DNA from: Nitrosomonadales bacterium
GTDB taxonomy: Bacteria; Pseudomonadota; Gammaproteobacteria; Burkholderiales; Sulfuricellaceae
Direction of reading: 5' to 3'
NCBI GenBank assembly: GCA_003104895.1
Contig: PQAG01000193.1
Span: 1-12,257, forward strand
DNA length: 12,257 nt
This document shows, one piece after another, positions 6,137 to 12,257 of the stretch. Numbering within the stretch: position 1 is the stretch's first letter; each line of letters opens with the position of its first letter. Both the position numbers and the translations under genes were made by a program. The notes under the pieces were generated by a model. The model worked only from the letters and a program-made list of their open reading frames with translations. It was not told where the DNA came from and ran no database searches.

Positions 6137-7224
6137 GGCGCCCGCCTGAAACGCGAGAGCAATGAGGGGGATACCTGGATGCGGCGGTAAAAGAGGATCA
6201 ATGCTAGTCCCGCCAGTGCGGCATGCACCACCCACAGTCCAAGAATGGGCGAGAGCTTGCCTTGTGCCACCAGGCCCTGGGCGATGCTGAGACAGTTGCT
6301 GTAGACAAGGTAGGTCAGCAGTGCCAGCATCAGGTTGAGGGAGCGCCCGGCACGCGGGTTGACGAAGCTCAGGGGGATCGCCAGCAGCGCCAGCAGCACT
6401 GCGCTCAGCGGCAGGGAGACTCGCCATTGCAATTCGGCCATGTTGACCGGCGACAGGTTGTTGACGAGTTCAGGCAGGGAAAGGGATTTTGACGATGGCG
6501 CGGTGAGCTTCGCTTCATAAGGGTCGATGCGGACCGCGTAGCGCTCGAATTCGACGATCTTGAACTCCAGCGAGCCCGGCAGTCCTTCGTAGCGCTTTCC
6601 ATTCAGCAGCACCAGGTAACGGTCGCCATTTTTCGCGATACTCTGGTAGCCATGCTGGGCGAACATGACGCCCTGCTTCTGGTTTTCCGTGGATTGCATG
6701 AAAATATTGCTGACGGTGTTTTGTTCGCCGGCAAAGCTTTCCACGAAAAACACCCGGTCGGCATGTTTGGATTCCTTGAACACGCCCGGCGCGACAGAGG
6801 CCACGTCGTCACGGCTTTCAATCTGGCTGCGGTATATATTCTGTTTCTGCAATGCCCAGGGAGACAGAAACAGGCTCAGTACCGCCACCACCAGCGCCAC
6901 CGGCGCAGCAACCGCGAATACCGGCCGGATGAAGGCGGCCAGGCTCTGGCCGGCGCTGAACCACACCACCATTTCGTTATCCCGGTAGCTGCGTGTCAGG
7001 GTCAGCAATACCGCGATGAAAAGGGTGAGGGAGAGCAGGACCGGCAGATAATTAAGCGCGCTGAAAGCCAGGAATGCCAGCACTGCCTCGCTTGCCAGTG
7101 AACCGCTGGCAGCCTGGCCAAGCAGGCGGATGAGCAGGGTGGTAATGCTGATTGTGAGGAGAATGATAAATACGGCTGCAGCATTACCGAACAGTTCCTG
7201 CAGCAGCGCGCGGCGAAAAATCAT
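6133..7224 (-). CDS. lptF: LPS export ABC transporter permease LptF
   Basis: Partner permease of LptG in the LptB2FG lipopolysaccharide extractor. 363 residues, close to the family norm. Three N-terminal helices (about 13-35, 50-77, 98-121) are followed by a periplasmic domain from about 125 to 265 and three C-terminal helices. The coupling helix carries NEMVVWFSAGQS at 83-94. The family N-terminus MIFRRALLQEL supports the ATG with complement 7222-7224. The upstream bases are A-rich with no strong ribosome site. First gene of lptF-lptG, with a 4-base overlap to lptG, and divergent from pepA as in E. coli. Confidence 0.97.
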   Translation of the reverse strand: MIFRRALLQELFGNAAAVFIILLTISITTLLIRLLGQAASGSLASEAVLAFLAFSALNYLPVLLSLTLFIAVLLTLTRSYRDNEMVVWFSAGQSLAAFIRPVFAVAAPVALVVAVLSLFLSPWALQKQNIYRSQIESRDDVASVAPGVFKESKHADRVFFVESFAGEQNTVSNIFMQSTENQKQGVMFAQHGYQSIAKNGDRYLVLLNGKRYEGLPGSLEFKIVEFERYAVRIDPYEAKLTAPSSKSLSLPELVNNLSPVNMAELQWRVSLPLSAVLLALLAIPLSFVNPRAGRSLNLMLALLTYLVYSNCLSIAQGLVAQGKLSPILGLWVVHAALAGLALILFYRRIQVSPSLLSRFRRAP

Positions 7225-7238
7225 GTTTTTTGTTTTCT

Positions 7239-7268
7239 TTGACTTTATTGGTCAAGACTGAGGATAAT
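7239..7268 (+). promoter_or_regulatory. Predicted sigma-70 promoter of pepA
   Basis: TTGACT (7239-7244) and GATAAT (7263-7268) each match consensus at 5/6, with an 18-base spacer. Transcription would begin near 7275, leaving a leader of about 70 bases before the pepA GTG. The -10 overlaps that of the opposite promoter for lptF. Confidence 0.6.
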
Positions 7269-7293
7269 TTGGCTTCTAATCAAATTTTGTCAA
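7264..7293 (-). promoter_or_regulatory. Predicted sigma-70 promoter of lptFG
   Basis: On the minus strand, a perfect TTGACA (complement of 7288-7293) and AATTAT (complement of 7264-7269, 4/6) are 18 bases apart. Transcription would begin near 7257, about 32 bases before the lptF ATG. The -10 shares five bases with the pepA -10 on the other strand. Confidence 0.55.
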
Positions 7294-7330
7294 CTTGGCC
7301 TGAATTTCTGAAATATCCGCGCCGGAACAA

Positions 7331-7337
7331 AAAGGAG
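7331..7337 (+). promoter_or_regulatory. Ribosome binding site of pepA
   Basis: AAAGGAG lies six bases before GTG 7344. It supports GTG as the start although no ATG is near. Confidence 0.85.
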
Positions 7338-7343
7338 TAGTAC

Positions 7344-8834
7344 GTGGAATTTAGCATAAAAAGCGGCAGTCCGGAAAAACAGCGCACCGCCTGCGTGGTG
7401 GTGGGTATCTTCGAACACCGCAAGCTTTCCCTCGCAGCGGACCTCATGGACCGCATTTCCAATTTTTACATCAGCGACATCCTGCGCCGCGGCGACATGG
7501 ACGGCAAACTGGGCAGCACGCTGCTGCTGCACAATGTTGCCAACACGCTGTGCGACCGCGTGCTGCTGGTGGGGCTGGGCAAGGAGCGCGAGTTCAAGGA
7601 CAAGGAATACCGTGAGGCCGTTGCCGCCGCGGTCAAGACCCTGAATGACACCGGAGCCACCGAAGCCGCGCTGTACCTGACCGAAGTGCCGGTGAAAAAA
7701 CGCGAACTGGCGTGGAAGGTCGAGCAGGCGGTGATTGTGACGATGGAAAGCGTGTACCGCTTCGACCGCCTCAAGAGCAAGCAGGATGAGCCGCGCCGCC
7801 CCTTGCGCAAGATGGTGCTGAGCGTTCCGCGCCGCAATGAACTGGCCATCGGCGAAATTGCCATGCAGCAGGGCCTGGCGATTGCCCAGGGCATGAATCT
7901 GGCCAAGGATCTGGCCAATCTGCCTGGCAATATCTGCACGCCGGCCTACATCGCCGGGCAGGCGCAAGAACTGGCCAAAGCCCATGAATTCAAGATCGAG
8001 GTGCTGGAGCAGCAGCAGCTGGAAGAACTCAAGATGGGTTCCTTCCTTTCCGTCGCCAAGGGCAGCCGTCAGCCGCCCAAGCTGATCGTGATGCAGTACG
8101 CTGGCGGCAAGAAGGAACAGAAGCCGGTGGTGCTGGTGGGCAAGGGCATCACTTTCGATGCCGGCGGCATTTCGCTCAAGCCCCCTGCGGAAATGGACGA
8201 GATGAAGTACGACATGTGCGGCGCTGCGAGCGTGCTCGGCGCCTTCAAGGCCATCGCGCAGATGAAGCTGCCGCTCAATGTGGTGGGCATCATCCCGGCC
8301 TGCGAGAACCTGCCCGATGGCAACGCCAACAAGCCGGGCGACGTGGTTACCAGCATGTCCGGCCAGACCATCGAGATTCTCAATACCGATGCCGAAGGCC
8401 GCCTGATCCTGTGCGATGCGCTGACTTACGCCGCCAGGTTCGAACCGGCGGCCGTGGTGGACATCGCTACCCTGACCGGCGCCTGCGTCATTGCTCTCGG
8501 CCACCAGGCCAGCGGCCTCCTGGCCAATCATGATGCGCTGGCGCGCGAACTGCTGCATGCCGGTGAAGATACTTATGACCGCGCCTGGCAGTTGCCGCTG
8601 TGGGACGAGTACCAGGAGCAGCTGAAGAGCAATTTTGCCGATATCGCCAATATTGGCGGCCGTCCGGCTGGCACGGTAACGGCGGCCTGTTTCCTTTCCC
8701 GCTTCACCAAGGAATATGACTGGGCGCACCTGGACATCGCCGGCACGGCCTGGAAGTCCGGCAAGGAAAAGGGCGCCACCGGGCGGCCGGTGCCCTTGCT
8801 GGTGCATTTCCTGGTCAACCGCGCAGCGGGTTGA
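7344..8834 (+). CDS. pepA: Leucyl aminopeptidase, M17 family (PepA)
   Basis: Cytoplasmic two-metal aminopeptidase that removes N-terminal residues from peptides. In E. coli the same protein also binds DNA in Xer recombination and carAB control. 496 residues, usual size for a hexamer-forming M17 enzyme. The metal ligands correspond to E. coli K270, D275, D293, D352 and E354 with a constant offset of three: K267 and D272 in GKGITFDAGG, D290 in KYDMCGAA, D349 and E351 in NTDAEGRL. The catalytic K279 and R353 are also present. The N-terminal domain covers about 1-165. The GTG start is fixed by AAAGGAG. First gene of a plus-strand run with holC, a hypothetical gene and valS, and divergent from lptF. 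The stop at 8832-8834 is followed 11 bases later by a heptamer array. Confidence 0.98.
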   Translation: MEFSIKSGSPEKQRTACVVVGIFEHRKLSLAADLMDRISNFYISDILRRGDMDGKLGSTLLLHNVANTLCDRVLLVGLGKEREFKDKEYREAVAAAVKTLNDTGATEAALYLTEVPVKKRELAWKVEQAVIVTMESVYRFDRLKSKQDEPRRPLRKMVLSVPRRNELAIGEIAMQQGLAIAQGMNLAKDLANLPGNICTPAYIAGQAQELAKAHEFKIEVLEQQQLEELKMGSFLSVAKGSRQPPKLIVMQYAGGKKEQKPVVLVGKGITFDAGGISLKPPAEMDEMKYDMCGAASVLGAFKAIAQMKLPLNVVGIIPACENLPDGNANKPGDVVTSMSGQTIEILNTDAEGRLILCDALTYAARFEPAAVVDIATLTGACVIALGHQASGLLANHDALARELLHAGEDTYDRAWQLPLWDEYQEQLKSNFADIANIGGRPAGTVTAACFLSRFTKEYDWAHLDIAGTAWKSGKEKGATGRPVPLLVHFLVNRAAG

Positions 8835-8845
8835 AGACCGGCGGC

Positions 8846-8868
8846 TGATGACTGATAACTGATAGCTG
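8846..8868 (+). repeat. TGATRRC heptamer array between pepA and holC
   Basis: TGATGAC, TGATAAC and TGATAGC occur in tandem (8846-8866), then TG. The units differ only at bases 5 and 6. Each therefore holds two adjacent stop codons in one frame: TGA-TGA, TGA-TAA and TGA-TAG. The period of seven places each pair in a different frame. The array lies between the pepA stop and the holC ATG and fills the region where a holC ribosome site would be expected; none is visible. Confidence 0.88.
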
Positions 8869-8874
8869 TTCTCG

Positions 8875-9312
8875 ATGACCCAGATCGACTTCTATACCCA
8901 CGTTCAGGACAGGCAGCTTCTCGCCTGCAAGCTCAGCGCCAAGGCGCTGGAGCAGGGCCTGCGCGTTCTGGTTCTGACATCGGACGAGAGTGATGCTGCC
9001 AGGATGGACCGGATGCTGTGGAGTGTTCCCGCAACCGGCTTTCTGCCGCACTGCCGCGCCCGCGACGAACTGGCCCCGGCGACGCCGGTCATCGTCGATC
9101 ACGACCCGGGCGAGCTGGCGCACGAGCAGGTGCTGCTCAATCTGAGTGGCACCAAGCCGGCGTTTTTCAGCCGCTTTCAACGCCTGATCGAGATTGTGAC
9201 GGCTGATGAGGCTGACCGTGAGGCCGCGCGGGAGCGCTTCCGTTTCTACCGCGACCGGGGCTACGAAATCCGCTCCCATGACATGAGCCAGATCGGCAAG
9301 CGCCATTCATGA
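8875..9312 (+). CDS. holC: DNA polymerase III chi subunit
   Basis: Chi is the clamp-loader accessory protein that ties DNA polymerase III to single-stranded-DNA-binding protein during replication. 145 residues; E. coli HolC has 147. Family landmarks: N-terminal IDFYTH, a middle ARMDRMLWSVPATGFLPH matching the LDEALWARPAESFVPH region of E. coli HolC, and a C-terminal ARERFRFYRDRGYEI matching ARERYKAYRVAGF. The place directly after pepA is the conserved one. No ribosome site is visible upstream, where the heptamer array lies. The start is supported by the family N-terminus. The stop TGA overlaps the next gene's ATG. Confidence 0.95.
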   Translation: MTQIDFYTHVQDRQLLACKLSAKALEQGLRVLVLTSDESDAARMDRMLWSVPATGFLPHCRARDELAPATPVIVDHDPGELAHEQVLLNLSGTKPAFFSRFQRLIEIVTADEADREAARERFRFYRDRGYEIRSHDMSQIGKRHS

Positions 9313-9809
9313 GCAAGGACGCTGCCCGCACTGCGCACGACGACGTCCTTGCCAAGATGGACGCGTTGCTGAAGCGGCATCACGACCGGCTTGAAAAGGC
9401 GCCTGTTCTACCTCCGGCAATGGATTTCCCGCTGCTGACGGAAGTGGTGCCTGACGAGGAAGAAGCCATTCCGGTGTTGACCGAGGTGGTGGAAGAAAAG
9501 ACGGAAATGAATGAATTTCCGTTCCTGCTGCTGGAGGACGTCAACGAGCAGCAGACATCCGGCATCTTAGCTGATGATACTTCTTCCAAACTGAGCAGCC
9601 AGGCCCTGGAAGGCCTGGACCGGCAGATTCAGGAAATTCTCGATCAGCGCCTCTCGGCGCATATCGTTTCCGCCATGGACCGGGCCATGTCCACCATGCT
9701 GGACCAGTTTGCCATGCAGCTGGAATCGGTGGTGCGCGAAGCCGTTGCCCAGGAACTGCGGAAGCAGCTTGGCGAGATCCCCGGCCGCGCCAATGATGCC
9801 GGTGAATAA
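9309..9809 (+). CDS. Hypothetical acidic protein with repeated PxLTEVV motifs, between holC and valS
   Basis: 166 residues; I cannot assign a named family, though similar acidic proteins with an LTEVV motif occur next to holC in other betaproteobacteria as far as I recall. Residues 1-30 are a charged helix (AKMDALLKRHHDRLEK). Residues 36-80 are acidic and probably disordered, carrying FPLLTEVV (40-47), IPVLTEVV (54-61) and a degenerate FPFLLLEDV (70-78), spaced 14 and 16 residues apart. Residues 97-155 form long amphipathic helices (LDRQIQEILDQRL, MLDQFAMQLESVVREAVAQEL) suited to a coiled coil. There is no signal peptide and no membrane helix, so it is cytoplasmic. ATGA overlap with holC implies coupled translation. 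Repeated short motifs in a disordered acidic segment suggest binding to a partner protein; which one is unknown. Confidence 0.85.
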   Translation: MSKDAARTAHDDVLAKMDALLKRHHDRLEKAPVLPPAMDFPLLTEVVPDEEEAIPVLTEVVEEKTEMNEFPFLLLEDVNEQQTSGILADDTSSKLSSQALEGLDRQIQEILDQRLSAHIVSAMDRAMSTMLDQFAMQLESVVREAVAQELRKQLGEIPGRANDAGE

Positions 9810-9811
9810 GC

Positions 9812-9817
9812 TATAAT
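9812..9817 (+). promoter_or_regulatory. Possible -10 box of a valS promoter
   Basis: A perfect TATAAT begins two bases after the TAA stop of the upstream gene and 38 bases before the valS ATG. No recognisable -35 sits 16-18 bases upstream (GCCAAT at 17), and there is no extended TG. It would permit valS transcription independent of pepA-holC. Supported only by the -10 and its position. Confidence 0.4.
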
Positions 9818-9849
9818 CCACCCCTTTTCAAACCTCCCCTTCTCGCACC

Positions 9850-12257
9850 ATGGAACTCGCCAAAAGTTTTGAACCCGCCGCCATCGAGGCGCACTGGTAC
9901 CCCCGCTGGGAATCCAGCGGCTATTTCCGCGCCACCACCGCGCCGGACAAGGACGCCTACTGCATCATGCTGCCGCCGCCCAATGTCACCGGCACGCTGC
10001 ACATGGGGCATGCATTCCAGGATACCCTGATGGACACCCTGGTGCGCTACCACCGCATGAAGGGCGGGAACACCCTGTGGCAGCCGGGCACGGACCATGC
10101 GGGTATCGCTACGCAGATCGTGGTGGAACGCCAGCTGGATGCAAAAGGCATTTCCCGCCACGACCTGGGACGCGAGAAATTCCTCGAAAAAGTCTGGGAA
10201 TGGAAGGAACAATCCGGCTCCACCATCACGCGCCAGATGCGCCGCCTCGGCGCCTCCTGCGACTGGTCGCGCGAGCGCTTCACCATGGACGAAGGCCTGT
10301 CCAAAGCCGTCACGGAAGTTTTCGTCAAGCTCTACGAGCAGGGCCTGATCTATCGCGGCAAGCGCCTGGTCAACTGGGATCCGGTGCTGATGACGGCCGT
10401 TTCCGACCTCGAGGTCATCTCGGAAGAAGAAGACGGCTTTTTGTGGCACATCTGCTACCCGGTGGAAGGCTGCGCCGAAGCGCTGGTGGTCGCCACCACG
10501 CGCCCCGAAACCATGCTCGGCGATATGGCGGTGGCGGTGCATCCGGAGGACGAGCGCTACCAGCACCTGGCCGGCAAGCACGTGCGCCTGCCGCTGTGCG
10601 AGCGCACCATCCCCATCATCGCCGACGAATACGTGGACAGGGAGTTCGGCACCGGCTGCGTCAAGATCACCCCGGCGCACGACTTCAACGACTACCAGGT
10701 CGGGCAGCGCCATCAGCTGGAACCGCTCAGCATCCTGACCCTGGATGCCAGGATCAACGATCTGGCCCCGGCCGAATACCAGGGCATGGACCGCTACGAG
10801 GCGCGCAAGAAAATCGTCGCCGACCTCGAAGCGCAGGGCCTGCTGGTCAAAACCCAGCCGCACAAGCTCATGGTGCCGCGCGGCGACCGCACCCACGCCG
10901 TGATCGAGCCGATGCTGACCGACCAGTGGTACGTGGCCATGGAAGGGCTGGCCAGGCGCGGCCTGGATGTTGTGGCGCAGGGCGAAGTGAAATTCGTGCC
11001 GGACAACTGGACGCACGTCTACAACCAGTGGCTGGAAAACATCCAGGACTGGTGCATCTCGCGCCAGCTGTGGTGGGGCCACCGCATCCCGGCGTGGTAC
11101 GACGAGGACGGCAACTTCTACGTCGCGCGCAATCTCGCCGAGGCGCAGCAGCAGGCGGGGACGGGCAGAACCCTGCGCCAGGACGAGGATGTGCTCGACA
11201 CCTGGTTTTCCTCCGCGCTGTGGCCGTTCTCCACTCTGGGTTGGCCGGAGCAGACCGCCGAACTCAAGACTTTTCTGCCTTCCAGCGTGCTGGTCACCGG
11301 TTTCGACATCATTTTCTTCTGGGTCGCCCGCATGATCATGATGTCGCTGCACTTCACCGGCAAGGTGCCGTTCAGGGAAGTCTACGTGCACGGCCTGGTG
11401 CGCGACATGCACGGCAACAAGATGAGCAAGTCCAAGGGCAACGTCATCGACCCGATCGACCTGATCGACGGCATCGCGCTGGAAACCCTGGTGCAAAAGC
11501 GCACCACCGGCCTGATGAACCCCAAGCAGGCGGCTTCGATCGAAAAAGGCACGCGCAAGGACTTCCCCGATGGCATCGCCGCCTACGGCACGGATGCCGT
11601 GCGCTTCACCTTCGCCAGCCTGGCTTCCCACGGGCGCGACATCAAGTTCGACTTCAAGCGCTGCGAGGGCTACCGCAATTTCTGCAACAAGCTGTGGAAT
11701 GCCACCCGCTTCGTGCTGATGAACACCGAAGGCAAGGACTGCGGCCAGGATGAAAGCCTGCCCTTGCAGTATTCGGACATGGACAAGTGGATCACCGGCC
11801 GTCTGCAGCGGGCCGAACAGGAAGTGAGTGAAGCGCTTGGCGCCTACCGCTTCGACATGGCGGCGCGTGCCATCTACGAATTTGCCTGGGACGAGTACTG
11901 CGACTGGTACGTGGAGCTGGCCAAGGTGCAACTAGGCTCCCCTCGCCCTGCCTTCGGCTGCGCTCAGGCAACGGCGGGAGAGGGGGCAGGGGAGAGGGTT
12001 TGGGAAGCGCAGCAGCGCGCCACGCGCCGCACCCTGGTGCGCGTGCTGGAAACCCTGCTGCGTCTGGCTCACCCCATCATCCCCTTCATCACCGAGGAAC
12101 TGTGGCAGAAAGTGGCGCCGCTGGCCAACAGGCCGGGCGAGAGCATCATGCTGCAGGCCTATCCGCTGGCTGATCCGGGCAAGGTGGATGCGGAGGCTGC
12201 GGCTCAGGCCGCACAGCTCAAGGAGATGGTCAACGCCTGCCGCGCCCTGCGCGGCGA
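9850..12257 (+). CDS. valS: Valyl-tRNA synthetase, 3' end missing
   Basis: Class I aminoacyl-tRNA synthetase charging tRNA-Val and hydrolysing mischarged threonyl-tRNA. 802 codons are present of an expected 950 or so. The HIGH-type motif is HMGH at residues 51-54 within PPPNVTGTLHMGH. The editing (CP1) domain carries TTRPETMLGD at 216-225 and GTGCVKITPAHDFNDY from 267. The KMSKS loop is at 524-528 followed by KGN. The anticodon-binding helical domain begins after about 600. Residues 696-717 are foreign to the family: between LAKVQL and EAQQRATRRTL there should be only a few residues, but 23 are present, encoded by a palindromic repeat that keeps the frame. The C-terminal coiled coil lies beyond the window. 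The start ATG has no clear ribosome site; the N-terminus MELAKSFEPAAIEAHWYPRW fits the family. Confidence 0.97.
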   Translation, partial: MELAKSFEPAAIEAHWYPRWESSGYFRATTAPDKDAYCIMLPPPNVTGTLHMGHAFQDTLMDTLVRYHRMKGGNTLWQPGTDHAGIATQIVVERQLDAKGISRHDLGREKFLEKVWEWKEQSGSTITRQMRRLGASCDWSRERFTMDEGLSKAVTEVFVKLYEQGLIYRGKRLVNWDPVLMTAVSDLEVISEEEDGFLWHICYPVEGCAEALVVATTRPETMLGDMAVAVHPEDERYQHLAGKHVRLPLCERTIPIIADEYVDREFGTGCVKITPAHDFNDYQVGQRHQLEPLSILTLDARINDLAPAEYQGMDRYEARKKIVADLEAQGLLVKTQPHKLMVPRGDRTHAVIEPMLTDQWYVAMEGLARRGLDVVAQGEVKFVPDNWTHVYNQWLENIQDWCISRQLWWGHRIPAWYDEDGNFYVARNLAEAQQQAGTGRTLRQDEDVLDTWFSSALWPFSTLGWPEQTAELKTFLPSSVLVTGFDIIFFWVARMIMMSLHFTGKVPFREVYVHGLVRDMHGNKMSKSKGNVIDPIDLIDGIALETLVQKRTTGLMNPKQAASIEKGTRKDFPDGIAAYGTDAVRFTFASLASHGRDIKFDFKRCEGYRNFCNKLWNATRFVLMNTEGKDCGQDESLPLQYSDMDKWITGRLQRAEQEVSEALGAYRFDMAARAIYEFAWDEYCDWYVELAKVQLGSPRPAFGCAQATAGEGAGERVWEAQQRATRRTLVRVLETLLRLAHPIIPFITEELWQKVAPLANRPGESIMLQAYPLADPGKVDAEAAAQAAQLKEMVNACRALRG
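11937..11998. repeat. Palindromic repeat-like element inserted in frame within valS
   Basis: Outer imperfect inverted arms are CTCCCCTCGCCCTGCC (11937-11952) and GGCAGGGGAGAGGG (11985-11998), with an inner TGCC/GGCA pair (11949-11952 and 11967-11970). The centre carries TTCGGCTGCGCTCA, and GCGGGAGAGGGGGC precedes the right arm. Both strings resemble interspersed palindromic repeats common between genes in proteobacteria. Here the element is read through as protein (valS residues about 696-717). Copy number in the genome cannot be judged from one window. Confidence 0.7.

Noticed and set aside
7290..8807. 505-codon minus-strand frame opposite pepA
   Set aside because: Same shadow pattern. It would also run through the pepA leader and has no recognisable protein features.
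3183..9828. Shared 14-mer AATCCACCCCTTTT upstream of valS (plus) and in the ilvB/sigma gap (minus)
   Set aside because: Roughly half of one such match is expected by chance in a 12-kb window counting both strands, and the two copies have different positions relative to their genes.
10077..11753. 558-codon frame in the +2 register within valS
   Set aside because: Arg/Gly/Pro/Ala-rich composition typical of an out-of-frame read of GC-rich codons. The valS frame carries all the family motifs.
9811..11931. 706-codon open frame on the minus strand opposite valS
   Set aside because: It mirrors valS codons across their full length. The translated protein is rich in His, Gln, Val and Gly without domains or helices of a known kind. 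GC-rich codon bias makes such antisense frames common.

Overview
The window reads as chromosomal DNA of a betaproteobacterium. A member of the Nitrosomonadales/Rhodocyclales neighbourhood is my guess, from protein resemblance and gene order rather than a search. Base composition is moderately GC-rich, codon use is uniform, and there is no transposase, tRNA, rRNA or CRISPR array. Almost every base is coding; the longest gene-free stretch is about 170 bases.

Layout. (1) 1-3082, minus strand: a branched-chain amino-acid operon in the order ilvB-ilvN-ilvC, with ilvC cut by the left edge. (2) 3252-5059, plus strand: a compact four-gene unit made of a sigma-70-family (ECF-like) sigma factor, a DUF3619 membrane protein, a secreted DUF3106 protein and an RDD-family membrane protein. 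I recognise it as a recurring but functionally undefined betaproteobacterial cluster. (3) 5063-7224, minus strand: lptF-lptG, the two permease subunits of the lipopolysaccharide exporter, overlapping by ATGA and convergent with the RDD gene. (4) 7344 to the right edge, plus strand: pepA (leucyl aminopeptidase), holC (DNA polymerase III chi), an unrecognised 166-residue acidic protein, and valS (valyl-tRNA synthetase, cut by the right edge). The lptFG / pepA-holC-valS arrangement matches the enterobacterial one, apart from the extra gene between holC and valS.

The genes are mostly housekeeping. The unusual material lies in the joints between them. Three gene ends carry short tandem heptamer arrays with unrelated sequences (GTGAGGR, TAACCGC, TGATRRC). 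Each unit contains a stop codon in the sense of the gene that ends there. Because 7 = 1 mod 3, three units put stops in all three frames. The array between the convergent RDD and lptG genes has stops on both strands and supplies the stop codon of both. Separately, valS carries an in-frame palindromic insertion of about 20 codons. The lptF/pepA divergent promoters appear to share one -10 box in a symmetric layout. The sigma-factor gene has no ATG/GTG/TTG where the conserved protein should start.
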